Source: Candidatus Bathyarchaeota archaeon
GTDB lineage: Archaea; Thermoproteota; Bathyarchaeia; TCS64
NCBI GenBank assembly: GCA_014730055.1
Contig: WJIV01000262.1
Span: forward strand, 1 to 17,584
DNA: 17,584 nt
Direction: 5' to 3'
Within the stretch, counting starts at the first letter, position 1; the number at the start of each line of letters is the position of its first letter. Below the pieces are notes generated by a model. That model saw only the letters and a program-made list of their open reading frames with translations, was not told the origin of the DNA and searched no databases. Below, in pieces: positions 7,160 through 14,637 of this stretch. A program made the position numbers and the translations under genes.

Positions 7160-8101
7160 TTGTACTACGACGAGATTGAGGGCAGTGACTCAGCAGATAA
7201 GAAAGAGAAAAGAAATACACTAGTTGTTTTCAGCCTTTTATTAAATATCTTGCTTGCTAGTTTAGGTGGATACCTATACTTTCAGAATCAGGAGTTAAGT
7301 AAAGACTTGTCTCAACACTCACTGAAGGTTAACGAATTGACTCAGTCGTTAATTGAGCTCGAGCAGCAGCTAAACATGTCCCTTCAGCAGTTGGAGTATT
7401 ATAGAGATTTGACGGAGTATTATTCATCTATCGTATCCTCTGATAGCAATGCAACAGGTAGAAGGGGCAAGGTTGATATGCCAATTCTCGCTGTACAAGC
7501 ACTAAAGACCTTTTTTAACGCAGAATATCAAGGACATGTACTGCATGCTGTCTTGGAATTACAAGAGGGTGAGGGTAGGATCCTTGTTAACACCGAGGTG
7601 ATAAATGGTGTTGACATTCAAACCAGTGTGAGGACTGCAACTCAGGTTGTTGAGAGACTGACCGGAATTTCCTTCAGCAACACGGATATTATCCTGACAA
7701 TAACTGCCACTAACCAGGTTGATGCTGTAGATGGCCCAAGTGCTGGTGGTGCCATAACAGTGGCCTTGATGGCAGCTTTGGAGAACAAGCAGATAATCGA
7801 AGGAGTTTATATGACGGGGACAATTCAAAGTGATGGCGCAATAGGTCAGGTCAGTGGTATTCCACACAAGGCCTTAGCTGCTGCAGTGGATGGTGCTGAC
7901 AAGATACTTGTTCCAGAGGGACAAGGAAATGTAGTCATATATGAGCCAAAAACTGTCAAGATCGGTAGATTGAGCTATACAACCTATGAGAAGGTGTTTG
8001 TCCATTTAGAGGATTATCTAGCTGATGAAGGATATACAGTGGATGTTGTTGAGATCTCATCTGTAATTGAAGCCTACCAGTTGTTTACAGGTCAAAACTA
8101 A
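7160..8101 (+). CDS. membrane-anchored Lon-type (S16) serine protease without ATPase domain
   Basis: The 313-residue protein has a short acidic and charged N-terminus, one membrane span at about 21-42, a coiled-coil-like stretch at 44-85 rich in Leu and Gln, and a Lon-type proteolytic domain at about 103-285. The Ser-Lys dyad is S194 in VDGPSAGG and K237 in VSGIPHKA. Their spacing of 43 residues equals that of E. coli Lon (S679, K722). No AAA+ module is present, so it is not a Lon unfoldase-protease. Short S16 proteins of this kind are known in archaea and bacteria, sometimes with PDZ domains, which are lacking here. The start is TTG: the in-frame TAG at 7151-7153 lies just upstream and the next Met is only at residue 73, after the membrane span. 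From the single span the protease domain is predicted outside the cytoplasm or on the inner face; topology is uncertain. Confidence 0.88.
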   Translation: MYYDEIEGSDSADKKEKRNTLVVFSLLLNILLASLGGYLYFQNQELSKDLSQHSLKVNELTQSLIELEQQLNMSLQQLEYYRDLTEYYSSIVSSDSNATGRRGKVDMPILAVQALKTFFNAEYQGHVLHAVLELQEGEGRILVNTEVINGVDIQTSVRTATQVVERLTGISFSNTDIILTITATNQVDAVDGPSAGGAITVALMAALENKQIIEGVYMTGTIQSDGAIGQVSGIPHKALAAAVDGADKILVPEGQGNVVIYEPKTVKIGRLSYTTYEKVFVHLEDYLADEGYTVDVVEISSVIEAYQLFTGQN

Positions 8102-8160
8102 CGTCAATCACACTCTAGTTTTCGTCAAACGAAGTTAATCAGGTCAATATATGATACAAT

Positions 8161-8445
8161 TTATTCCTCGACATATAGGTCCACGTACCTACATTCTAGG
8201 CACCTTTTACCTTTTAGATCTAGTGTTTTTTCTTCATCGCTTTTTATCAGCCATCCCTTCTTCTCCCCAGTCTTTTCTCTCCATCTGACTCTTGCATTCC
8301 TGGTTGACTCCCCCTGAGGAAGATTCATCCCTGGCGATGGGAACATTCCGCCACCTCCTCCCATGGAGCCCCCCGAAGGTACACTGATACTGATAAAAGC
8401 CAGTCCCTCTCGCATCTCTCCTCCACATCTTGGACATTCAGACAT
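8161..8445 (-). CDS. small four-cysteine zinc-binding protein with Gly-rich linker
   Basis: The product is 94 residues from the ATG at 8445; a TTG directly before it at 8448 could add one residue. Two metal-binding half-sites lie at the ends: C4-x2-C7 in CPRCGG and C82-x2-C85 in KRCLECRYVDLY. They would come together into one zinc ribbon with a long insertion. The insertion holds a Gly/Pro/Met-rich loop at 24-45 and a basic WREKTGEKKGW segment. This resembles small bacterial and archaeal zinc-ribbon proteins whose text reads MxCPxCGxxMxxG and ends CxxCGxVxLY; function is unknown. It lies 97 nt downstream of the aminotransferase on the same strand, with a TATA-like ATATTTTAT (8486-8478) of its own. 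It converges with the S16 protease gene. Confidence 0.8.
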   Translation of the reverse strand: MSECPRCGGEMREGLAFISISVPSGGSMGGGGGMFPSPGMNLPQGESTRNARVRWREKTGEKKGWLIKSDEEKTLDLKGKRCLECRYVDLYVEE

Positions 8446-8542
8446 CAATATTCTCTTAATTCATGGTTTGAGATGAAATAAAATATTCCTTATTTGGGAA
8501 AAGATTGATTCTAATTGTGGTTATAAATTTGGGGAGGGTTTT

Positions 8543-9460
8543 TTAACTGTATACTGGAGTTAGCCAATCTGTGTGTTTGAGGGTTTTTCCTCGTACCATC
8601 TCATGGAAGGTTTCCATAAGCTTCTTCGTGACCTTACCAATATCTCCGATGCCAATTGTGTGATGGTCCACTTCTACAATTGGTGTGATCTCAGCGGCAG
8701 TTCCTGAGAAGAACGCCTCGTCAGCATGAATGAGTTCTGTCCGTGTGATGGGTCTTTCCTCTACTTTTATGTTCATTTCATTGCATAGTTTCATAACGGT
8801 ATCTCGGGTTATACCTATCAATATCGATGAATACGCTGGAGGAGTAAGGACAACGTTATTTTTAACTATGAATAGGTTCTCTCCGCTCCCCTCGCTGACG
8901 TATCCGTCATGGTCTAGGAATATGGCTTCATCGAAGCCATTCTTTACTGCCTCAACTTTAGCTAAGACGCTGTTTATGTAGTTTCCACAGGCCTTGGATT
9001 CAGGTGGAAGCACATCTGTCGGTATCCTCCTCCATGAGGATATACAGCATCGGGCACCCTCTGCTTCTATGTACTTTCCGAACGGAAATCCAATAATGGC
9101 GGTATCCACTGGGACCTCAAGAGGATTCAAACCTATCTTCCCATACCCCCTGTACACAAGGGGTCTAATGTAGCAGTCACTCTCAATCTTATTCTCTCTC
9201 AAAAGCTCCAGTGTCGCCTCACTCAGTTCTTTCTTAGTATAACCGGGGTCCATGAAGTACAGCTTACTGGACTCGAATAATCGATCTATGTGTTCCTCTA
9301 GACGGAATACGTAGAGATTGTCTCCTGACCAGTAACCGCGGATTCCCTCAAAAACTCCCGTTCCGTAGTGAATGGCGTGAGTAAGTATGTGGATGTTTGC
9401 CTGTTCCCAGTTCACAAGCTCGCCGTTCTTCCAGATATAATCGACCTCTTTGATTGACAT
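8543..9460 (-). CDS. ilvE: branched-chain amino acid aminotransferase
   Basis: This PLP enzyme (fold type IV) interconverts leucine, isoleucine and valine with their 2-oxo acids, using 2-oxoglutarate/glutamate. At 305 residues it has the usual length. Hallmarks are HYGTGVFEGIRGY (31-43), the arginine R60 in EEHIDRL, the PLP lysine K156 in ESKACGNYINS, EGSGENLF with E190 and E194, and FFSGTAAEITP near the C-terminus. The FEGIRGY and SGTAAEITP text fits IlvE better than D-amino-acid aminotransferase or aminodeoxychorismate lyase. The ATG at 9460 is preceded at 22-29 nt by a TATA-like CATAAAAG on the minus strand, so the message is probably leaderless. It is divergent from the lipocalin-like gene and stands alone, without other ilv or leu genes in the window. 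Confidence 0.95.
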   Translation of the reverse strand: MSIKEVDYIWKNGELVNWEQANIHILTHAIHYGTGVFEGIRGYWSGDNLYVFRLEEHIDRLFESSKLYFMDPGYTKKELSEATLELLRENKIESDCYIRPLVYRGYGKIGLNPLEVPVDTAIIGFPFGKYIEAEGARCCISSWRRIPTDVLPPESKACGNYINSVLAKVEAVKNGFDEAIFLDHDGYVSEGSGENLFIVKNNVVLTPPAYSSILIGITRDTVMKLCNEMNIKVEERPITRTELIHADEAFFSGTAAEITPIVEVDHHTIGIGDIGKVTKKLMETFHEMVRGKTLKHTDWLTPVYS

Positions 9461-9480
9461 ATTTAGAAGAACGTAAATTC

Positions 9481-9506
9481 CCTTTTATGGGTTAGTATAT
9501 TTAAAA
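9481..9506. promoter_or_regulatory. back-to-back TATA elements for ilvE and the lipocalin-like gene
   Basis: In the 73-nt divergent gap, CATAAAAG reads on the minus strand (9489-9482) toward ilvE, 22-29 nt from its ATG. TATATTTAAAA (9496-9506) reads on the plus strand toward 9534. The two are only 6 nt apart, so binding of transcription factors to one may exclude the other. Confidence 0.45.
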
Positions 9507-9533
9507 AAGGAGAGCTAAACTGGTTTAGTAGTC

Positions 9534-9956
9534 ATGACATCAAAGGAATGTTTCCTCGGTGCTTGGAAGCTCCTATCAGTTGAGACGCGAGATGAGAACG
9601 ATGAGCTTATCAGGAGCGGAAAACGAACTGGTTATCTCATATATAGCCCTGAAGGCTACATGTCTGTTTCTTTCATGAAGGAAGGTCGCCCAAGCTTTAA
9701 GGCAGGGGATATACGAGGTGGTACCGTTGAGGAGAAGATCGCAGCCATCAACGGATTTCTGTCCTATGCTGGCCAGTACTCTATTGAGAATGATGAAGTG
9801 TCTCACCACATCGAGGTCAGCCTTTTCCCGAATTGGGTGGGAGAGACACAGGTGAGAAAATTCAAAATTGTTGATAATCTACTCACACTGAGCACACCTT
9901 TGATGCTAGTCGGAGGTAGAAAAATCAGCACTCACCTAGTATGGGAAAAGTTATAA
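9534..9956 (+). CDS. lipocalin-like domain protein
   Basis: The 140-residue protein has the pattern of the lipocalin-like domain found in bacteria, fungi and archaea. It begins with FLGAWKLLSVETRDEND, followed by GYLIYSPEGYMSVSFMK (33-49), then a helix, a SYAGQYSIENDEVSHHIEVSLFPNW-type strand pair (given here as about 76-100) and a closing strand LVWEKL. Such proteins fold as small beta-barrels that bind hydrophobic ligands; the ligand here is unknown. No signal peptide is present, so it is probably cytoplasmic. The ATG is the first in frame after the TATA-like element at 9496-9506. It converges with the M20 gene, with an A-rich tract at 9956-9966 just after the stop. The family assignment is made by eye from these conserved pieces. 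Confidence 0.8.
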   Translation: MTSKECFLGAWKLLSVETRDENDELIRSGKRTGYLIYSPEGYMSVSFMKEGRPSFKAGDIRGGTVEEKIAAINGFLSYAGQYSIENDEVSHHIEVSLFPNWVGETQVRKFKIVDNLLTLSTPLMLVGGRKISTHLVWEKL

Positions 9957-9990
9957 TAAAAAAAATTATTGAAATTTGGAAATGAGATGA

Positions 9991-11421
9991 TTACTTTTTC
10001 CACTGGTCAAGCGGTGGGTCTAGGTCATCCGGTATAGGAGACTTGTATTGTCTACCTGCTTTTCTCCTCTCAAGTTCATCCCAGGCTTCTTTCCGCATAT
10101 CTGGTTGGGTCAGTAGATCAATTCCAGTGGCTGCAATTACCTTTGATGCGAAGAAGAGGCTCTTGTGACCGATGCTCATACCGCTGATGGCTACGTTCTG
10201 CCAGCTGTGCCCGGGGGTACCAATGACGTATGTGCTGGTACTGAACTCCATGGTTGGACACTGCCAGCTTACATCGCTTACATCGGTGGAACCGTGGCTC
10301 ACTTCTCCCTCATCCCAGGCATCGGGGACGCTCCTATCAATTAAGACATCCATGAGTTTCTCCCAGTTTGGTCTCTTGCTCTTCCAAAGGGTATTTCTCT
10401 TGTCCTCCTTTGAGATGGATTCAGCTATCTTCTCGGCGAACTGCATCTCCTCATCTGTGTACTCAGGTGGTCCGATCTTCCTCATGTTCTCAGTAACCGC
10501 ATCGCTCAGGGTCTTACTCGGCATTTTGTTGTAGATTCCTTTGATGAACTCCACCTCTAGTTCGGTGTCTGTCATCATCGCCGCACCCTCAGCGATCTTC
10601 AAGATCCTTTGATATATTGGCTCCAGTTGGTCTCTTTCCGGTGCCCTAACTAGGTACCAGCTGCGAGCATAATCAGGGACTACGTTAGGCTGACCACCTC
10701 CTTCCTCTATTACATAGTGTATTCTCGCATCCTGTATGACGTGCTCTCTTAGGAAGTTAACACCGATGTTCATCAGTTCTATTGCATCCAGTGAGCTCCT
10801 TCCCTGCTCTGGGCTACCTGCCGCATGCGCTGTCTTTCCGTGGAAGTGGAACTTGACCGCGTTGTTAGCGTTGCTGCTCCTCAGGTTTGCTACATTCATT
10901 GAACTCGGGTGATGGCTAAGAACGGCCTCTACCCCATCAAATAGGCCCTCACGCACCATCCAGACCTTACCACTGAGCATTTCCTCTGCGGGGCATCCGA
11001 AGAACTTGATAGTGCCCTCGATTCCGGCCTTCTCCATAGCGTATCTTAAGGCTATAGCGCCTCCTAGACCAGAGGTACCATGAATGTTGTGACCACATCC
11101 GTGACCTGGGCCCCCTTTCTTTATGGGATCCTTTTCAGGAACAGCCTTCTGGCTAAGGCCAGGAAGAGCGTCGTATTCCCCCATGATCCCTATTACTGGT
11201 TCGCCACCACCCCATGTTCCTACGAAAGCTGTTGGTATCCCGGCTACTTCCCGTTCAACCTTGAAATCATGCTTTTCGAGTTCATCAGCCAAGAGTTCTG
11301 CTGATTTAAATTCGACGTACCCTAGTTCTGCGTACTCCCAGATCTTGTCACTTATTTCTGCAAGCATTTCTTGATTCTTATCTACCCATTCAAAAGCCGT
11401 TTGTTTTGCTTTTTCTGACAT
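9991..11421 (-). CDS. M20 family amidohydrolase, AbgB/aminobenzoyl-glutamate hydrolase type
   Basis: This 476-residue metallohydrolase cleaves amide bonds of acylated amino acids or dipeptides. The length and text match the AbgB-like branch of M20D (p-aminobenzoyl-glutamate hydrolase subunit B) rather than the shorter IAA-Leu hydrolases of about 390 residues. Metal-site motifs are GEYDALPG (81-88), GHGCGHNIHG with C109 and H111 (106-115), AEE at 145-147, and SHHPSS with H170/H171. The lid/dimer domain starts near FHFHGKTAHAAGSPEQGRSS. A late insertion holds HGSTDVSDVSWQCPT, which is typical of the AbgB branch. No signal peptide is seen. The true substrate is not certain, since the branch is broad. 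The ATG at 11421 is followed by a clear frame, and a TATA-like element overlapped by an inverted repeat lies just upstream. Confidence 0.88.
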   Translation of the reverse strand: MSEKAKQTAFEWVDKNQEMLAEISDKIWEYAELGYVEFKSAELLADELEKHDFKVEREVAGIPTAFVGTWGGGEPVIGIMGEYDALPGLSQKAVPEKDPIKKGGPGHGCGHNIHGTSGLGGAIALRYAMEKAGIEGTIKFFGCPAEEMLSGKVWMVREGLFDGVEAVLSHHPSSMNVANLRSSNANNAVKFHFHGKTAHAAGSPEQGRSSLDAIELMNIGVNFLREHVIQDARIHYVIEEGGGQPNVVPDYARSWYLVRAPERDQLEPIYQRILKIAEGAAMMTDTELEVEFIKGIYNKMPSKTLSDAVTENMRKIGPPEYTDEEMQFAEKIAESISKEDKRNTLWKSKRPNWEKLMDVLIDRSVPDAWDEGEVSHGSTDVSDVSWQCPTMEFSTSTYVIGTPGHSWQNVAISGMSIGHKSLFFASKVIAATGIDLLTQPDMRKEAWDELERRKAGRQYKSPIPDDLDPPLDQWKK

Positions 11422-11432
11422 GGTATTCCAGA

Positions 11433-11458
11433 TTAAATATTTGCTGTTGGATATTTAA
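11433..11458 (-). promoter_or_regulatory. inverted repeat overlapping the M20 gene promoter
   Basis: TTAAATAT (11433-11440) and ATATTTAA (11451-11458) form perfect 8-bp arms around a 10-nt spacer. The upstream arm read on the minus strand, TTAAATAT, is 30-37 nt before the ATG at 11421 and is the best TATA candidate. A protein on this repeat would block the promoter. AT-rich repeats occur by chance, so confidence is limited. Confidence 0.35.
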
Positions 11459-11628
11459 CATTAAATGGAGAATACAAATAGTACATGCATAATTCATACA
11501 GGTCCACTTGCTATTTTACACAGGGGTACTGTATAGCTTATAAATAGTTTAGGTGCTGGATTGCTGGTGTTTGGACAGAAAAGGTTAAGCTAAATCAGTG
11601 CCCTAGTGTCTTAATTATTTTTACTCTA
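11459..11628. other. noncoding gap between TFB and M20 genes with isolated TATA-like box
   Basis: The full gap (11422-11628) has no credible reading frame. Besides the M20 promoter it contains CTTATAAATAG (11538-11548), a strong TATA-like box facing no plus-strand gene, and TTAATTATTTTT (11612-11623) that could end a short plus-strand RNA of about 50 nt. The same box reads as CTATTTATAAG on the minus strand and could give the M20 gene a second, longer leader of about 90 nt. I see no other structure. Confidence 0.3.
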
Positions 11629-12564
11629 TTAATCTTGGCTAGAGGCAATCAGTGAGTCTCGGAAGAGGTCCTCCAATCCCACTAGTCTGTTGCGAAGGGT
11701 AACTTCAGAGGTTCCTGCTGCGTTTGCCACTTCTTTTTGTACTCTTTTCTCATTGTTTTCTATACTTGCTTTGTATAGAGCAGCTGCGGCTAATCCACGT
11801 GGGTCTTTTCCTGATAACCCATTCAGTTTTTTCGCTCTACGGAGAATGTTAATTGCGTGGTTTTCAACTTCTCCTTCAAGGTTAAGTTTCGATGCGATCT
11901 TGGGTACGAATTTCATAGGGTCATCTATTGGCATCTTGAGGTTCATTTCGCGTAACATCAGTCTGTATGTTCTAGCTATTTCGGAGTGTTCTCTTGTTGA
12001 TGCTGATGTGATTTCCTTCAGTGGTCTCGGGACCTTTGAGAGCCTGCACGCTGCGTAGATACACGCTGCAACGAAAGCGTCTATACTTCGACCTCTAATG
12101 AGATCCATCTTCAGCGCTTTCCTGTATAATATAGCAGACTTCTCCTTCAGGTTTTTCTGTATATGTAGATTTGCACTTACCCTGTCCAATTCAGCCATGG
12201 CTATGCTTAGGTTTCTCCTCCAGGTCTCGTCTATCTTGCTCCGATTATCATATCGTCGTAGCCGACCCATTTTTATCCGGGTTTCTTCTTTGAGTTTCTT
12301 TCCGTAGGCGTCCCTGTTGCCTGAGAAAACTGTGGACATACCTTTATCGTATAATCTATAGGATACGCCTAGGCCTGTCCTGCTTCTTTCCTGGCTTTCC
12401 GCGAAGTTGAATGATCTCCACTCCTGTCCCTGATCGATCATTGAGTCATCTATTACCAGCCCACATTTGCTGCATATCTCCTCACCGACTTCCCAATCTC
12501 TTATTATGCTACCATTTTTACATCTCGGACAGTTGTTAGTTTTTTCTTCACTCAACAATATCAC
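11629..12564 (-). CDS. tfb: transcription initiation factor IIB
   Basis: TFB recruits RNA polymerase to TBP bound at archaeal promoters. The 311-residue frame has the full architecture: a zinc ribbon with C12-x2-C15 and C31-x2-C34, the B-reader and linker region at about 48-105 including RTGLGVSYRLYDKGMSTVF, then two cyclin repeats at about 117-205 (GRSIDAFVAACIYAACR) and 215-305 (GKDPRGLAAAALYKAS). The start is uncertain. The frame opens with GTG at 12564, but TTG codons at 12558 and 12555 are as well placed after GGTGAT (12566-12561), which itself resembles a Shine-Dalgarno. All candidates overlap the end of the upstream 93-residue gene by up to 17 nt, indicating one operon with coupled translation. 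Many archaea carry several TFB paralogues with specialised roles; whether this is the housekeeping copy cannot be told. Confidence 0.95.
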   Translation of the reverse strand: MILLSEEKTNNCPRCKNGSIIRDWEVGEEICSKCGLVIDDSMIDQGQEWRSFNFAESQERSRTGLGVSYRLYDKGMSTVFSGNRDAYGKKLKEETRIKMGRLRRYDNRSKIDETWRRNLSIAMAELDRVSANLHIQKNLKEKSAILYRKALKMDLIRGRSIDAFVAACIYAACRLSKVPRPLKEITSASTREHSEIARTYRLMLREMNLKMPIDDPMKFVPKIASKLNLEGEVENHAINILRRAKKLNGLSGKDPRGLAAAALYKASIENNEKRVQKEVANAAGTSEVTLRNRLVGLEDLFRDSLIASSQD

Positions 12565-12829
12565 CCGTTATTTCTTGCTTTTTACCATCAGTGGTTGCTA
12601 TGTCTCCGTAATCTTCTAATGGTGGCATATCCTTTTGCTGGTTGGTCAAGAAAATTGATCCACCACGATCAATATGTGCTAGGAGCTCGTCAAAATCTAT
12701 GCCTCTGCTTTGTTTTATCTTGACGTCATCTGTCATATCGTCAATATAGTAGGTGACAATGCTGGTTCCTTGCCAGAGGACAGTTGGCCAAAGCTTGTCA
12801 AAATTCTTGATGATAAATCTCTGCTTCAT
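12548..12829 (-). CDS. small protein of unknown function, cotranscribed with TFB
   Basis: I do not recognise a family. The 93-residue protein has a folded-looking first half with aromatic and hydrophobic pieces (FDKLWPTVLWQGTSIVTYYID at about 10-30 and DFDELLAHIDRGGSIFLTN at 45-63). An acidic, probably disordered tail ends in EITGDIVE. There are no cysteines, membrane spans or known catalytic motifs. It reaches 17 nt into the TFB frame in a different phase, and its final codons carry the ribosome-binding stretch for TFB, so the two are expected to be made together. A TATA-like CTAATTTTATG (12866-12855) is about 32 nt before the ATG at 12829. The overlap suggests a role linked to TFB level or activity, but this is inference from position only. 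Confidence 0.7.
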   Translation of the reverse strand: MKQRFIIKNFDKLWPTVLWQGTSIVTYYIDDMTDDVKIKQSRGIDFDELLAHIDRGGSIFLTNQQKDMPPLEDYGDIATTDGKKQEITGDIVE

Positions 12830-12869
12830 TAAATTACAGAACGTAGGTTGGCGACATAAAATTAGATAT

Positions 12870-12927
12870 GTAACATCTGTTCGTTCTATGTGTTCGTAAC
12901 ATTGTTTCGAACAATTTATAATATTGT
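12870..12927. promoter_or_regulatory. repeat-rich operator region and TATA box, TFB operon / TrmB-like gene
   Basis: In the 122-nt divergent gap, GTAACATCTGTTCG (12870-12883) recurs 26 nt later as GTAACATTGTTTCG (12896-12909), matching at 11 of 14 positions. TGTTCG also occurs at 12891-12896. The second copy runs into the palindrome ATTGTT-TCG-AACAAT (12901-12915), which touches the TATA-like AATTTATAATAT (12914-12925). ACAAT (12911-12915) and ATTGT (12923-12927) flank that TATA box as a further inverted pair. The TATA box is about 30 nt before the ATG at 12952. The layout suits a dimeric wHTH repressor such as the TrmB-like product itself. Confidence 0.5.
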
Positions 12928-12951
12928 AGGTAAACCGCTGATCTTAGTAAA

Positions 12952-14580
12952 ATGGCCCTCGAGAAGATCCATGAGAAACTGACTGAATTTGATATGGACC
13001 AGGAGGAGGCTGAGATCGTGGTCTTTCTTACGGCCATGGGTCCATCTCCTGCAAGAACCATCTCAAGCAGGTTTGACTTTAACCGGATGAAGACTTACAG
13101 GACCCTCAAGTCTATGGAGGAAAAGGGTTTTGTTCACAGGATTATGGGGCGTCCAACTAAGTACGTTGCAGTTCCTTTGGAGGATATTTTGGATAGTCGT
13201 ATTGAAGATACTAGGCGAAAACTGGATGATATGGAGTCAAATGAGGAATTTATACTCGGGGAGATAACGAAAATCGCTAGCTCTGAGGTCAAGGTAGCTG
13301 AGGAGCCCCGTTTTCGTTTTTACCAAGGCAGGCAGCAGGTTTACGAGTTTATGTCTCAGATGTGTTCAGAAGTTAAGGGGGAGCTGAGTCTCATTACTAC
13401 CTCTCATGATTTACTTAGATTATCTTTATGGGGGCTAGAAGACAAACTGGTCGAGTTGAGTAAAGAGGGAAAGAAGGTTCGGGTTCTAACCGGTATAAAT
13501 GAATCCAATTTAGATGATATTGAAAGACTGATAGAACGGGTTGATATTAGGCATCAGGAAACCGATACGCCTGTTCGACTTGTGGTGATTGATCGTGAGG
13601 AGGTTCTGACTTCGGTTGTGCTTGATGATAGCATGAGTATGACTACTCAGGAGGACACTGGTCTCTGGACTAGTGCACCAAGCTTCGCTTCTGCGATGAG
13701 AATATTCTATGATAGTCTCTGGAGCCTCGCCCCGGATGCTCGTACCGTAATCAATTCAATTAGAACAGGTGAGAGACCTCAGGAGTTTAAGACAATCAGG
13801 AACAAGCGAGAATGCGAGTCCATGTTCAAGATGATGATTGATCGTTGTAGCTTCGGTGCTGATTTACTCGTCAGGAGGTTGCAGGACCTACCACTACCAT
13901 TAGATGATATTGCTGAGATATTGGGGGATAAACATTTGAGGATTATATCAAATCTTGACGAGAGTCCGAATGAGCTATTAAAAACAGAGGTTAGACCAAC
14001 TGTCCTGAGACACAATGTTGTCAGCTCCAACCTTCTACTCCTAATAGTCGATAATAGCGAGATACTAATGTCAGCCAGGGAGTGGAAGAATAGCGGTCAA
14101 GCTGTCTGGTCCAATACAACTGCCTATGTAGATAGCATGAGGCTCGTGTTCGGAGATTACTGGGGTAACGCAATATCCTTTGAGAATTTCTACTCTGAAA
14201 TAGAGGAACTTGAAAACCTAAACGAATTAGCAATATCCATTGGAAATGAACTAGAGGACAATGGTTGGCTCGTGGAAGTACCGGGCTCTATCTCAGGCAG
14301 GTCCGGCGTTGACTATCCTTTTATGCTAACTGCTAGAAATTCCAGGTATCAAGATGTGCACTTGGGGCTAAACTTAGCACGCAGAAAAGATGCTTTCAAC
14401 CAGATAATAGAGCTAAGCGTCAGACGTACAGACTTGGATTCTCTGATAGTTCTGTCCTCTCTTGAGCCTTTTGAAAATAACGTCCTAGAGTTGGCGAACT
14501 TGTACGGAATAAAGCTAGTACATGGCGAAGAAGCAGGAACCATTGCCAGAAAATTGATAAAAATAATCATGAACAGATAA
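12952..14580 (+). CDS. large TrmB-like transcription regulator with duplicated PLD-like domain and nuclease-fold-like tail
   Basis: The 542-residue protein is predicted to bind DNA and sense a small molecule. Residues 1-80 form a TrmB-type winged helix (EEAEIVVFLTAMGPSPARTIS, about 18-38, then a recognition helix and a wing at GRPTKYVAV). A coiled coil at about 80-110 is the usual dimer linker. Two similar sensor segments follow. The first has RLVVIDREEVLTS (209-221) and LWTSAPSFASAMRIFYDSLW (238-257). The second has LLLLIVDNSEILMS (361-374) and VWSNTTAYVDSMRLVFGDYW (385-404). This points to an internal duplication of the PLD-like domain of TrmB proteins. Residues about 435-542 (GVDYPFML, RKDAFNQIIELSVRRTD, LANLYGIKLVHG) resemble the restriction-endonuclease-like fold seen at the end of other archaeal regulators, probably catalytically inactive. 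TrmB itself is near 340 residues, so this is unusually long. It is divergent from the TFB operon. Confidence 0.85.
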   Translation: MALEKIHEKLTEFDMDQEEAEIVVFLTAMGPSPARTISSRFDFNRMKTYRTLKSMEEKGFVHRIMGRPTKYVAVPLEDILDSRIEDTRRKLDDMESNEEFILGEITKIASSEVKVAEEPRFRFYQGRQQVYEFMSQMCSEVKGELSLITTSHDLLRLSLWGLEDKLVELSKEGKKVRVLTGINESNLDDIERLIERVDIRHQETDTPVRLVVIDREEVLTSVVLDDSMSMTTQEDTGLWTSAPSFASAMRIFYDSLWSLAPDARTVINSIRTGERPQEFKTIRNKRECESMFKMMIDRCSFGADLLVRRLQDLPLPLDDIAEILGDKHLRIISNLDESPNELLKTEVRPTVLRHNVVSSNLLLLIVDNSEILMSAREWKNSGQAVWSNTTAYVDSMRLVFGDYWGNAISFENFYSEIEELENLNELAISIGNELEDNGWLVEVPGSISGRSGVDYPFMLTARNSRYQDVHLGLNLARRKDAFNQIIELSVRRTDLDSLIVLSSLEPFENNVLELANLYGIKLVHGEEAGTIARKLIKIIMNR

Positions 14581-14604
14581 CATTTCTTGGATTTCTACAG
14601 ATAG

Positions 14605-14613
14605 AAATATTAA
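14605..14613 (+). promoter_or_regulatory. TATA-like element for the MEDS gene
   Basis: AAATATTAA is centred about 28 nt before the ATG at 14638 and no Shine-Dalgarno is present, so a leaderless transcript separate from the TrmB-like gene is likely. Confidence 0.45.
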
Positions 14614-14637
14614 TACTTACTTTATTATTTAATTGAA

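Noticed and set aside
8234..8437. Second minus-strand frame of 67 codons
   Set aside because: It lies within the four-cysteine zinc protein gene in another phase and lacks any domain; the CPRCGG frame is clearly the coding one.
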